Below are positions 50,531 through 58,342 of a stretch of 62,861 nucleotides of DNA, in pieces (the stretch's first letter is position 1; every line of letters begins with the position of its first letter). The translations under genes and the position numbers were made by a program. A model generated the notes under the pieces. The model was not told the DNA's origin and searched no databases. It saw only the letters and a list, made by a program, of their open reading frames with translations. Origin of the DNA: a bacterium (GTDB lineage: Bacteria; CAIWAD01); assembly GCA_030685015.1 (NCBI GenBank), contig JAUXWS010000060.1, forward strand, positions 1 through 62,861, read 5' to 3'.

Positions 50531-50992
50531 GTCATCCTGCCCTGCCTGCACAACTTCTGGGCCCGGCCCCTGGCCGCGGATCCACTGGCCCAGACATTTC
50601 GGACAACCCCTGGGCCGCCGACGAAGGCCACACCAACCTCTACGCCGTGCCTTTCCTCGTGACGGCCGCCAGCGTGGGCTCGGCCCTGCTGGACTTCCAT
50701 TTCCTGGTGGACCATTTCCTGGGCGAAGTCCATGCCGGCGTCAACGAGGGACTCCACCTCAATGGCCTGCCCCTGCCCGGCACGCGGGGACCCCGGCGGC
50801 GCGCTTGGGGTCCCTTCGCCTCTCTCAGTCACGCCTGGATTGGGACGACGCGCGACCCAGCCGCCATCACCTATCGTCCGGAGGGAATCGCAGCGCAGGC
50901 TGTTCAATTCCCGTCCCTTGATCCACGACACAGCGTTGATCCTCATGGATGCATATACGTATAACGCCTTTGATGTGGTATTTCATACACAC

Positions 50993-51020
50993 TTTAAATA
51001 CTACTGTTGTATGGCATAAT
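50993..51020 (+). promoter_or_regulatory. Possible promoter upstream of the RCC1 pair
   Basis: In a locally AT-rich segment TTTAAA (50993-50998) and CATAAT (51015-51020) are separated by 16 bp, about 95 nt before the ATG at 51114. The match to sigma-70 -35/-10 is partial. Confidence 0.25.
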
Positions 51021-51113
51021 CCTTGCGCGAGGATCGCTCCAGGCGGGTCGGCGTGACCCGCACAAACTGGTGCCCTGAACTCCCACATCCGTTTGAAGCA
51101 AGGAGGAGGACTC

Positions 51114-52658
51114 ATGGCGAGCTCACCCAGGGGATTCGTCGTGCTCACCTGCATCCTGTTTGGCGCCACGAGCTCAGTGGCCGGCACCATCATGGCCTGG
51201 GGGCTCAACACGGACGGTCAATGCGACGTGCCGCCGCCCAGCACCGGGTACATGGCCGTGGCAGGTGGCCTCTACCACAGTCTCGGCCTGCGCATGGACG
51301 GCTCCCTGGCGGCATGGGGCCACAACGTCCATGGTCAGTGCAATGTGCCCTTGCCCAACAATGACTTCGTTGGAGTGTGGGCGGGCTTCTTCCATAGCCT
51401 GGGCCTGCGGGCAAGTGGCGAACTGGCGGCCTGGGGCCAGAACAGCGCCGGCCAATGCAACGTGCCGCCCCCCAACAGCGGCTTCATCGCCGCCGCGGGC
51501 GGCAATGCCCACAGTTTGGGCCTCAAGGCCGACGGCTCCATCGTGGCCTGGGGGATCAACACCTGGGGCCAATGCAACATCCCGCCTCCCAACTCCGACT
51601 ACGTGGCCGTGGCCGCTGCCGGGGACATCAGCATGGCGCTGCGGGCGGATGGAAGCGTGGTGGCATGGGGGCATCTGGATCAATGCCAAGGATGTGTGCC
51701 GGCGCCCAACAGCGGATTCACGGCCATCTCCATCGGGCACACCGGGACGCCCATTCTAGGGTTGAGAAGTGACGGGTCCATTGCCGCCTGGGGTGGCGGC
51801 AACCAGTATGGCCAACTGGACGTGCCGGTGCCCAACCAGGATTTCATGGCTGTCGCGGCCGGCCTTTTCGGCGGTCTCGGCCTGAAGACGGACGGGACAC
51901 TGGTGGGCTGGGGCGACCAAACCAACGGCTTGTTCGATGTCCCCGCGCCGGATCCTTGCCGTCTTTTCACAGGCGTGGCCGCCGGCTTCGCCCACATCCT
52001 GGCCGTGGCCGAACTGGACGACTCGCCCGGGCTTCTGGAGGTGATTCCCCAAGCCATGTCCATCGACTGCGTGGGGGGGCAGCTTCCGTCGCAATCCACC
52101 TTGGTCGTGCAGGTGGCCAACTTGGGATGCGAATCCTGCCAGGGTGTCCATGTGGCGGTGGAAACACCGCCGGGCGGCGGCCTGATCCATGGCGAAAACG
52201 TCTACCCCTTGGGCACCCTGTCGCCCGGTGGGCAGGTGGAGCTTGCGATTCCCCTTGATCTGACCGGGTTGTGCGACACCTACGGCCTGTTCACCGTGCA
52301 CGTCCTGTCCAGCAACTGCCCTCCCACGGGCATTGCCGGAGAGCTGTGGATCCCCTGCTGCGAGGAGGAGCCGGTGGGCGCCGACGAGCAGCCACTCACC
52401 TTCACGCTGGACGCGGCCTGGCCCAACCCCTTCAACCCGACCACCTCCATCTCCTTCACCATGGCAGAGACAGGCCCCGCCACTCTCACCGTCCACAACC
52501 TGGCCGGCGCGCCGGTGGCCGTCCTCTGGCAGGGCCTGGCCGCCCGCGGGGCTCACGACGTGGTGTTTGACGCCGGCGGCTTGCCCAGCGGCGTCTATCT
52601 CTACACCCTGGCGACGACGTGGGGAAGGCAAAGCCGGAAGCTGTTGCTTGTCCGTTAG
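51114..52658 (+). CDS. Secreted RCC1-like propeller protein with sorting tail (copy A)
   Basis: A 514-residue exported protein. After a signal peptide (FVVLTCILFGATSSVAG) come seven RCC1-like units; the WG of the motif 'AWGxNxxGQCxVPxPN' occurs at residues 29, 68, 107, 146, 185, 226 and 266, a 39-41-residue period, shorter than classical RCC1. This predicts a seven-bladed propeller, a binding platform. Then follow the Ig-like stalk (VQVANLGCESCQGVHVAVET), the WIPCCEEEPVGADEQP linker and a type IX/FlgD-Ig sorting tail ending RKLLLVR. ATG at 51114 has GGAGGAGG upstream. It is transcribed with copy B, 16 bp downstream. Confidence 0.9.
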   Translation: MASSPRGFVVLTCILFGATSSVAGTIMAWGLNTDGQCDVPPPSTGYMAVAGGLYHSLGLRMDGSLAAWGHNVHGQCNVPLPNNDFVGVWAGFFHSLGLRASGELAAWGQNSAGQCNVPPPNSGFIAAAGGNAHSLGLKADGSIVAWGINTWGQCNIPPPNSDYVAVAAAGDISMALRADGSVVAWGHLDQCQGCVPAPNSGFTAISIGHTGTPILGLRSDGSIAAWGGGNQYGQLDVPVPNQDFMAVAAGLFGGLGLKTDGTLVGWGDQTNGLFDVPAPDPCRLFTGVAAGFAHILAVAELDDSPGLLEVIPQAMSIDCVGGQLPSQSTLVVQVANLGCESCQGVHVAVETPPGGGLIHGENVYPLGTLSPGGQVELAIPLDLTGLCDTYGLFTVHVLSSNCPPTGIAGELWIPCCEEEPVGADEQPLTFTLDAAWPNPFNPTTSISFTMAETGPATLTVHNLAGAPVAVLWQGLAARGAHDVVFDAGGLPSGVYLYTLATTWGRQSRKLLLVR

Positions 52659-52674
52659 AAAACAGGAGGATCTC

Positions 52675-54207
52675 GTGTCAGGAATAGGACCATTGACCAT
52701 CGCGCTGGGTCTGGCATCGATCCTGGCGACGCAAGCGGCCATGGGCGGGATGATCATCGCGTGCGGTGGCAATAGTGATGGACAGGCCGTCAATCCGGTG
52801 GACCAGTACAACTTCGTCGCGGTGGAAGCCGGCGTGCTGCACAGCCTGGGGGTGAAAAGCAACGGTTCCATCGTCGCGTGGGGGGCCAACACCCACGGAC
52901 AGTGCAACGTCCCGCCTCCCAACACCGGATTCATTGCCGTCGCCGGAGGATACGCCCATTCCCTGGGGCTCAAGGCCGACGGCTCCATCGTGGCCTGGGG
53001 CACCAACTCCCATGGACAATGCGACGTCCCACCCCCGAACACCGGCTTCGTGGCCGTGTCTGCCGGCTACTTGCATAGCCTGGCCTTGAAGTCCGATGGC
53101 AGCATCGTGGCGTGGGGATACAACGCCTTCGGCCAGACCACCGTGCCCGGCGTCAACAGCGGGTTCACCGCTCTTGATGCCGGTGCTTACCACAGCCTTG
53201 GCCTGAAGGCGGACGGGTCCATCGTGGCCTGGGGTAAAGGCGACAGTGGACAATGCACGGTACCGGCTCCCAACTCAGGCTTTGTCTCGATCAGTGGCGG
53301 CCTGGTCCACTCCCTCGGCGTCCGTGCCAACGGGTCGGTGGACGCTTGGGGCGACAACAGCTGGGGCCAGTGCAACGTGCCACCCCCCAATGCGGGCTTC
53401 GCCAGGGTGTCCGGCGGCGACACCCACAGCCGTGGCTTGAAGATTGACGGGAGCGTGATTGGTTGGGGAGACCTTTACGGCCACATCTATCCTCCACCTT
53501 GCCACCCCGGGCACCCGACGGTTCACACCGCCATCGCGGTGGGCAGATACCACAACCTGGCCCTGACAGAGGACGGAAATCTGGCGGAACAGGTCGTCGC
53601 CCCTGCCAGCCTGGTCTGTGACAATGGCCAACTGGACCCCGCCTCCTTCACCGTGGAGGTGTCGCTGAGCAATTCAGGTTGCGAACCTTGCGAGCAAGTC
53701 ATCATCAACCTGATGACCTGGCAGAACCTGACTGGCGGCGGTCCCCCCATCTTCCTGGGAACGGTCAATCCAGGTGACACAGTGTCGGCAAGCTTCGTGC
53801 TTGAGCCCTTCGATGGCCCATGTGACCTTTATGGCCAGTATGGAATCGAGATCCTGTCCGCCAACTGCGCCGACACGGGACACGGCTATGAGATCTGGAT
53901 CCCCTGCTGCGAGCAGGAGCCGGTGGACGTCGACGAGCAGCCCATGTCCTTTGGCCTGGACACGGCCCGGCCCAACCCCTTCAACCCGGCGACCACCATC
54001 TCCTTCACCATGGCGGAGACGGGTCCGGCCACCTTGACCGTGTACAACCTGGCCGGCGCGCCGGTGGCCACCCTCTGGCAGGGGATGGCCCAGCGGGGCA
54101 GCCACCAGGTGGTCTTCGACGCCTCCCACCTGCCCAGCGGCGTCTACTTCTATGCGCTGGGAACGCCCCATGGCGTGCTGACGCGCAAGATGGTCCTGGC
54201 GAAGTAG
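52675..54207 (+). CDS. Secreted RCC1-like propeller protein with sorting tail (copy B)
   Basis: A 510-residue paralogue of copy A. It starts at GTG 52675, five bases after AGGAGGATCTC. The signal peptide (LTIALGLASILATQAAMG) is followed by seven units whose WG or CG sits at residues 30, 69, 108, 147, 186, 225 and 264: an exact 39-residue period. Units carry HSLGLKADGSIVAWG and GQCNVPPPN. Then come the stalk (VSLSNSGCEPCEQVIINL), the WIPCCEQEPVDVDEQP linker and the tail (ARPNPFNPATTISF, ending RKMVLAK). The tail DNA is nearly identical in stretches to the gene at 48589. A terminator follows. Confidence 0.9.
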   Translation: MSGIGPLTIALGLASILATQAAMGGMIIACGGNSDGQAVNPVDQYNFVAVEAGVLHSLGVKSNGSIVAWGANTHGQCNVPPPNTGFIAVAGGYAHSLGLKADGSIVAWGTNSHGQCDVPPPNTGFVAVSAGYLHSLALKSDGSIVAWGYNAFGQTTVPGVNSGFTALDAGAYHSLGLKADGSIVAWGKGDSGQCTVPAPNSGFVSISGGLVHSLGVRANGSVDAWGDNSWGQCNVPPPNAGFARVSGGDTHSRGLKIDGSVIGWGDLYGHIYPPPCHPGHPTVHTAIAVGRYHNLALTEDGNLAEQVVAPASLVCDNGQLDPASFTVEVSLSNSGCEPCEQVIINLMTWQNLTGGGPPIFLGTVNPGDTVSASFVLEPFDGPCDLYGQYGIEILSANCADTGHGYEIWIPCCEQEPVDVDEQPMSFGLDTARPNPFNPATTISFTMAETGPATLTVYNLAGAPVATLWQGMAQRGSHQVVFDASHLPSGVYFYALGTPHGVLTRKMVLAK

Positions 54208-54249
54208 GAGGAGCCGACTCCCGTCCGCGACCGGCCGTCCCGCTCACGC

Positions 54250-54284
54250 AAGAGCCCCGACGCACCAACGCCGGGGCTCTTTGT
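54250..54284 (+). terminator. Rho-independent terminator after the RCC1 pair
   Basis: Arms AAGAGCCCCG (54250-54259) and CGGGGCTCTT (54272-54281) pair perfectly around a 12-nt loop and are followed by a short T-rich end (TTG). It sits 43 bp after copy B and 43 bp beyond the stop of the convergent GLQ-repeat gene, so it can serve both strands. Confidence 0.85.
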
Positions 54285-54326
54285 GGACATCAACAGGCTG
54301 CGCGGCGGCTCCGGCGCAGCGTGGCC

Positions 54327-54842
54327 TCAGCGGGACCAGCGCAGCAGCGGCAGGATGGGCCATTTGGCGTTGGAGCGGTCGTGGTTGATCAAGCCCAGCT
54401 GCAGGCCCTGCAAGGAGGAACACTGGTTGAAGAGTCCGAACTGCAGGCCCTGCACCCCCTCCGACAAGGCGACCAGTCCAATCTGGAGGCCGGTCATGGC
54501 CTCGTTGCGGGAGACAAAGGCGGATTGGATGCCGGTCAGCCTGCCGCCGATCTCGCTGTAGATCCAGGCTTCCTGGATGCCGGTCAAGTTCCCCTCCACC
54601 CGGTTGACCACGCCCCACTGGATGCCCGTGCAGGAGCCGGTGAGGTGGTTGACGAGGCCCGCCTCGACGCCCGTGAGCGAGGCGTTGCGGCCGTAGATTA
54701 GGTTGAGGGCGACCCCCTCGATGTCGTCGCCGGCCGGACGCCATTGCACCGGCTCCCAGAGGGCCAGCTGGAAGGGCTTGGCCTCGGCGCCTTTCCACAG
54801 GGCGCCCGCCGCCAGAAGGGCGGCCATCAGATGCTTGCTCAT
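54327..54842 (-). CDS. GLQ-type surface-repeat protein
   Basis: A 171-residue protein with a signal peptide (HLMAALLAAGALWKGAEA). The body is repeated short units of the type GLQxGLxN or GIQxGxxN: TGVEAGLVNHLTG, TGIQWGVVNRVEG, TGIQSAFVSRNEA, TGLQIGLVALSEG, QGLQFGLFNQCSS, QGLQLGLINHDRS. These match the surface-repeat family first described in Leptospira (LA_2272-like), likely a beta-rich outer-membrane or surface protein of unknown role. It is transcribed divergently from the metal exporter and convergently to the RCC1 pair. Confidence 0.75.
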   Translation of the reverse strand: MSKHLMAALLAAGALWKGAEAKPFQLALWEPVQWRPAGDDIEGVALNLIYGRNASLTGVEAGLVNHLTGSCTGIQWGVVNRVEGNLTGIQEAWIYSEIGGRLTGIQSAFVSRNEAMTGLQIGLVALSEGVQGLQFGLFNQCSSLQGLQLGLINHDRSNAKWPILPLLRWSR

Positions 54843-54883
54843 GAATGCTCTCCTCTTCTGGTTCTGCCGTCCTCATCGCCATC

Positions 54884-54902
54884 GCCAAACTGGCATATTG
54901 GC
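54884..54902. promoter_or_regulatory. Possible operator/promoter between divergent genes
   Basis: In the 100-bp divergent region GCCAA (54884-54888) and TTGGC (54898-54902) form an inverted repeat with a 9-nt spacer, overlapping CATATTGG (54894-54901), which fits the TA-rich box seen elsewhere. It lies about 40 nt before the metal exporter ATG. A metal-responsive regulator could bind here, but arms are short. Confidence 0.25.
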
Positions 54903-54942
54903 CCGGCGCCCGTGACAGTCGCGGACACCTGAGGGAGAAGCC

Positions 54943-55938
54943 ATGCACGGTCCCACCCTGGCCCGCCACCGCCACGACCACCTCGCCCAGCCCCGCCGCA
55001 CGCTGGCCCGCCGTCGCACGGCCCAGGTGCTGGCCCTCACCCTGGCTGCCATGGCGGTGGAGATCGTGGCCGGCGTCCTCACCGGGTCCATGGCCCTGCT
55101 GGCCGATGGCTGGCACATGGCCACGCATGCCGCCGCCTTTGGCATCGCCCTCTTCGCCTACCGCTTCGCCGATCGCCACGCCGACAATCCCCGCTTCTCC
55201 TTCGGGACAGGCAAGGTGGGCGTCCTGGGCGGCTTCGCCAGCGCCATCTTGCTCGCCGCCGCGGCCGGCATGATGGCGGTGGAGTCCCTGCTGCGCCTGG
55301 TGGCGCCCGAACCCATCCGCTTCAACGAGGCAATCCTGGTGGCCGCCTTCGGCCTGGCGGTCAATCTGGTCAGCGCCTGGATGCTCTCCCGGGCCGCCGA
55401 GCCGGAGCCTGACCACCCGCAGGAGGCGGACCATGCCCACGCCCACCACGGCCATGACCACGACCACAACCTGCGTGGCGCCTTCCTTCATGTGGTGGCC
55501 GACGCCCTCACCAGCGTCCTGGCCATCGGCGCGTTGCTGCTGGGACGCAACCTGGGCTGGATCTGGCTGGACCCGCTCGCCGGGCTGGCCGGGGCGGCCC
55601 TCATCCTGCGCTGGGCCTGGAGCCTGCTCCGGGAGACGGCCCTTATCCTGCTGGACGGCGACGCCGGCGAGGAGCTGCGCGAGCAGGTGCGGGCCGTCCT
55701 GGAGGTGGATGGCGACACCCGCCTGGCCGACCTGCATGTCTGGCACCTGGGACCGAAACACCTGTCCGTCACGGTGTCGCTGGTGGCGGATCATCCCCAA
55801 GCCCCGGACCACTACAAGGCGCGGCTGGCCGACCTGCCGGGATTGGCGCACCTGGTGGTGGAAGTGCACGCCTGCGACCGCGGGGACTGCGGCGGTGAGG
55901 CGTCCGCCCACTCAAACTTGTTCAACAAAGAGACCTGA
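54943..55938 (+). CDS. Cation diffusion facilitator, DmeF-like metal exporter
   Basis: An inner-membrane antiporter that removes divalent metals (Co, Ni or Zn) from the cytoplasm. The 331-residue protein has six membrane segments, the metal motifs ADGWHMATHAA and HVVADALTS (HxxxD), and a histidine-rich loop (DHAHAHHGHDHDHN) typical of DmeF-type exporters. The C-terminal domain carries LADLHVWHLGPKHLSVTVSL. The N-terminus has extra histidines (RHRHDH). ATG at 54943 has GAGGGAG upstream. The stop codon is directly followed by an 11-bp tandem repeat array. Confidence 0.9.
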   Translation: MHGPTLARHRHDHLAQPRRTLARRRTAQVLALTLAAMAVEIVAGVLTGSMALLADGWHMATHAAAFGIALFAYRFADRHADNPRFSFGTGKVGVLGGFASAILLAAAAGMMAVESLLRLVAPEPIRFNEAILVAAFGLAVNLVSAWMLSRAAEPEPDHPQEADHAHAHHGHDHDHNLRGAFLHVVADALTSVLAIGALLLGRNLGWIWLDPLAGLAGAALILRWAWSLLRETALILLDGDAGEELREQVRAVLEVDGDTRLADLHVWHLGPKHLSVTVSLVADHPQAPDHYKARLADLPGLAHLVVEVHACDRGDCGGEASAHSNLFNKET

Positions 55939-56113
55939 AAGCCCGGGGGAAGCCCGGGGGAGACTCGGGGGAGGCCCGGGGGAAGCCCGGGGGAGGCCCG
56001 GGGGAAGCCCGGGGGAAGCCCGGGGGAAGCCCGGGGGAAGCCCGGGGGAAGCCCGGGGGAAGCCCGGGGGAGACTCGGGGGAGGCCCGGGGGAAGCCCGG
56101 GGGAAGCCCGGGG
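55939..56113. repeat. 11-bp G-rich tandem repeat array
   Basis: Fifteen full 11-bp units plus a shorter sixteenth start at the base after the exporter stop codon. Most read AAGCCCGGGGG; others are AGGCCCGGGGG or AGACTCGGGGG. The order AAG-AAG-AGACTC-AGG-AAG occurs at both ends (units 1-5 and 11-15), suggesting a block duplication. Each common unit contains the palindrome CCCGGG and a run of five G, so cruciform or G-quadruplex structures are possible. Because 11 is not a multiple of 3, all three antisense frames encode the same Pro/Gly-rich 11-residue repeat, giving spurious ORFs. Confidence 0.97.
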
Positions 56114-56267
56114 AAAGCCCGCCCTCCCTCGCAGACCGCCGCTTGCGAGGACACACTGGTTCAGCATTGGGACGGTTTCCCAGGTGGGCGCCGGGGCCTC
56201 CGACCCCATCCCCAACTGCCGCATGGCCAGGCATCACGCCCGCCGCGATGGCCAAGCCGGCGGTCCG

Positions 56268-57398
56268 CTACTGCAACATGGCCAACATCACACCAGCCGC
56301 GATAGCGGAACCGATCACGCCCGCCACGTTGGGTCCCATGGCATGCATGAGCAGGTAGTTGCCGGGATCGGCCTTGGCGCCCACCATGTGCACCACCCGC
56401 GCGCTGTCCGGCACGGCGCTGACGCCCGCCGCCCCGACCAGGGGGTTGACCCGGTCCTCCGGCTTGAGGAAGAGGTTCATCAGCTTGGCGAAGAGGACGC
56501 CGCCCGCCGTGGCCACCATGAAGCTGACCGCGCCCATGGTGAAGATGCCGATGGACTTGGGCGAGAGGAAGGTCTGGGCCTGGGTGGAGGCGCCCACGCA
56601 GACGCCGAGGAGGATGGTCACGCTGTCGATCATGGCCGTGCGCGCCGTGTTGGCCAGGCGCTCGGTGACGCCGCTCTCCTTCAGCAGGTTGCCGAAGAAG
56701 AGCATGCCCAGCAGCACCATGGCGCCCGGTGCGAGGAAGCAGATGAGGAGGAATCCGATGATGGGGAACAGGATTTTCTCCCGCTTGCTCACGGCGCGGG
56801 ACGGCTTCATGCGCATCTTCCGTTCCGCGGGGGTGGTGAGCAGCTTCATGATGGGCGGCTGGATGACCGGCACGAGGGCCATGTAACTGTAGGCGGCGAT
56901 GGCGATGGAGCCGATCAGGTGCGGCGCCAGGCGGCTGGAGGCGAAGATGGCGGTGGGCCCGTCCGCTCCGCCGATGATGCCGATCGCCCCCGCCTCCTGG
57001 ATGGTGAAGCCGAAATAGAGGGCGCCCAGCAGCGTGGCGAAGATGCCCAGCTGGGCCGCCGCCCCCAGCAACACCAGCTTGGGATTGGAGATGAGGGCGC
57101 TGAAGTCGGTCATGGCGCCGATGCCGAGGAAGATGAGGGGCGGATAGACGCCCTTGAGCACCCCCTGGTAGAGGATGTTCATCACGCTGCCATCCTCGTA
57201 GATGCCGATCACCTGGCCGGGGAAGAAGGGGATGTTGCCTAGCAGGATGCCGAAGCCGATGGGCACCAGGAGGAGGGGTTCATAATCCTTGGTGATGGCC
57301 AGCCAGATGAAGAGCAGGCCCACGGCGATCATGACGTAATTGCCGATGATGCCGTTGGCGAAGCCGCTGTATTGCCAGAACTCGATCAGGGTTTCCAT
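56268..57398 (-). CDS. Sodium-translocating decarboxylase beta subunit
   Basis: The membrane subunit of a sodium-pumping biotin-dependent decarboxylase (OadB/MmdB/GcdB family): it decarboxylates carboxybiotin and exports sodium. The 376-residue protein has many membrane segments, the GIIGGADGPTAIF motif with the sodium-coordinating Asp, and FFPGQVIGIYEDGSVMN near the N-terminus. Together with the biotin carrier, gamma subunit and carboxyltransferase directly upstream it forms a complete complex. The ATG is 36 bp after the biotin carrier gene. Confidence 0.93.
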   Translation of the reverse strand: METLIEFWQYSGFANGIIGNYVMIAVGLLFIWLAITKDYEPLLLVPIGFGILLGNIPFFPGQVIGIYEDGSVMNILYQGVLKGVYPPLIFLGIGAMTDFSALISNPKLVLLGAAAQLGIFATLLGALYFGFTIQEAGAIGIIGGADGPTAIFASSRLAPHLIGSIAIAAYSYMALVPVIQPPIMKLLTTPAERKMRMKPSRAVSKREKILFPIIGFLLICFLAPGAMVLLGMLFFGNLLKESGVTERLANTARTAMIDSVTILLGVCVGASTQAQTFLSPKSIGIFTMGAVSFMVATAGGVLFAKLMNLFLKPEDRVNPLVGAAGVSAVPDSARVVHMVGAKADPGNYLLMHAMGPNVAGVIGSAIAAGVMLAMLQ

Positions 57399-57433
57399 GG
57401 GTCTTCCTCAGTGGGAACGGTGGATGCGTGACC

Positions 57434-57880
57434 TCAGCCGGCCTGCACGACCAGCAGGACCTCGCCCTCCAGCACCGTCTGGCCCTCGCGCACCCGCACT
57501 TCCTTGACGACACCACCGGTGGGGGCGTGGATCTCGTTCTCCATTTTCATTGCCTCCATGATCAGCACGTTCTGGCCGGCCTGGACCTTGTCCCCCACCT
57601 GCACCAGCAGTTTGAAGATGTTGCCGGGCAGCGGCGCCTTGATCATGCCCACGCCGATCTCGGCCCCGGGCTTCTCCGTGATGGTGGTCTTGGCCACCGT
57701 GTCGGGGATGACCCGCGTGCGCTCCAGGCGCGGCGTCTTGCTGGGCGCCGCCTCCTCGGGCAGGAACTCCACGTTGAACTCCGAGCCGTTGACCGAGACC
57801 CGGGCCCCATCCTCATCGCGGCGCAGCACCTTGATCTCGTAGGTGTTGCCCTGCAGGCGGAACTTGTAGGTGCGTGCCAT
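57434..57880 (-). CDS. Biotin carboxyl carrier subunit of sodium-pumping decarboxylase
   Basis: A 148-residue biotin carrier. The C-terminal biotinyl domain has the EAMKMEN motif with the biotinylated lysine at residue 112, preceded by APLPGNIFKLLVQVGDKV. The N-terminal region (TYKFRLQGNTYEIKVLR) is a family feature of MmdC/decarboxylase gamma-linked carriers; the middle is a short Pro/Thr-rich linker. It carries CO2 between the carboxyltransferase and the membrane subunit. The gene lies 9 bp after the gamma subunit and 36 bp before the beta subunit. Confidence 0.92.
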   Translation of the reverse strand: MARTYKFRLQGNTYEIKVLRRDEDGARVSVNGSEFNVEFLPEEAAPSKTPRLERTRVIPDTVAKTTITEKPGAEIGVGMIKAPLPGNIFKLLVQVGDKVQAGQNVLIMEAMKMENEIHAPTGGVVKEVRVREGQTVLEGEVLLVVQAG

Positions 57881-57888
57881 CTCTCCTC

Positions 57889-58332
57889 CTAACTCCGGCC
57901 GGTCCGCTCGCGCACGATGGTGCCGGTGGCACTGGCGGCGCGGAAGCGGATGCGATGGGTGTGCAGGCTGTTCTTGGAATCCATCAGCCAGGGACTGAAG
58001 GGCTTGAACATGCGCGTCCAGGTGAGGCGCTGTTCCTCCAGCTCGGCCAGGGCCAGGTGGTCCAGATGGAGGGCCATGGCCACGGCGGCGATCAGTTCGG
58101 CCGAGGCGGGCAGGCCCTCGTCGCTGGTGACAACTGGCGCCAGCGGCTTGGAGAGCTGCACCTGGCTGTAGTCCTCGCCCCCCCGGGCGGAGCCCGGCGC
58201 CAGGGCCGGCGCCGGCCGGTTGAGCAGGCGGCTGGTGGTCTTCATGGCGGCCAGCAGCGTGATCAGGCCCAGGAAGACGGTTCCCATGCCGAAGACGAGC
58301 GCCTTGAGGCCGATGTCGAATGCGCTTTCCAT
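57889..58332 (-). CDS. OadG-like gamma/delta subunit
   Basis: A 147-residue protein with one membrane segment near the N-terminus (LKALVFGMGTVFLGLITLLAAM), the pattern of OadG/MmdD subunits that stabilise the decarboxylase complex. The rest is soluble, with a helical ASAELIAAVAMALHLDHLAL stretch. It starts 11 bp after the carboxyltransferase gene. Its identification rests on position and the single membrane segment; sequence conservation in this family is low. Confidence 0.8.
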   Translation of the reverse strand: MESAFDIGLKALVFGMGTVFLGLITLLAAMKTTSRLLNRPAPALAPGSARGGEDYSQVQLSKPLAPVVTSDEGLPASAELIAAVAMALHLDHLALAELEEQRLTWTRMFKPFSPWLMDSKNSLHTHRIRFRAASATGTIVRERTGRS

Positions 58333-58342
58333 CCGGGTCTCC

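Larger units (their letters stand above)
50086..51113. other. Long intergenic region with terminator, transposase remnant and AT-rich leader
   Basis: After the terminator (50141-50178) this 1-kb stretch has no intact gene. Minus-strand 50368-50530 encodes an IS110-like transposase fragment. A plus-strand ORF (50242-50964) is mostly antisense to that fragment, though residues around ADEGHTNLYAVPFLVTAASV look protein-like and might be another gene relic. The last 120 bp before the RCC1 gene are AT-rich, with TTTAAA (50993-50998) and CATAAT (51015-51020) at 16-bp spacing, a possible promoter. Confidence 0.55.

Noticed and set aside
50242-50964. Plus-strand ORF of 240 codons in the island gap
   Set aside because: Its first half is antisense to the IS110-like remnant and no family is recognised. 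Only residues near ADEGHTNLYAVPF look protein-like, so at most a relic.
55812-56255. Minus-strand ORFs encoding Pro/Gly/Phe/Arg 11-residue repeats (collagen-like appearance)
   Set aside because: All three antisense frames give the same peptide because the DNA unit is 11 bp; no ribosome site or signal peptide and overlap with the exporter gene end.
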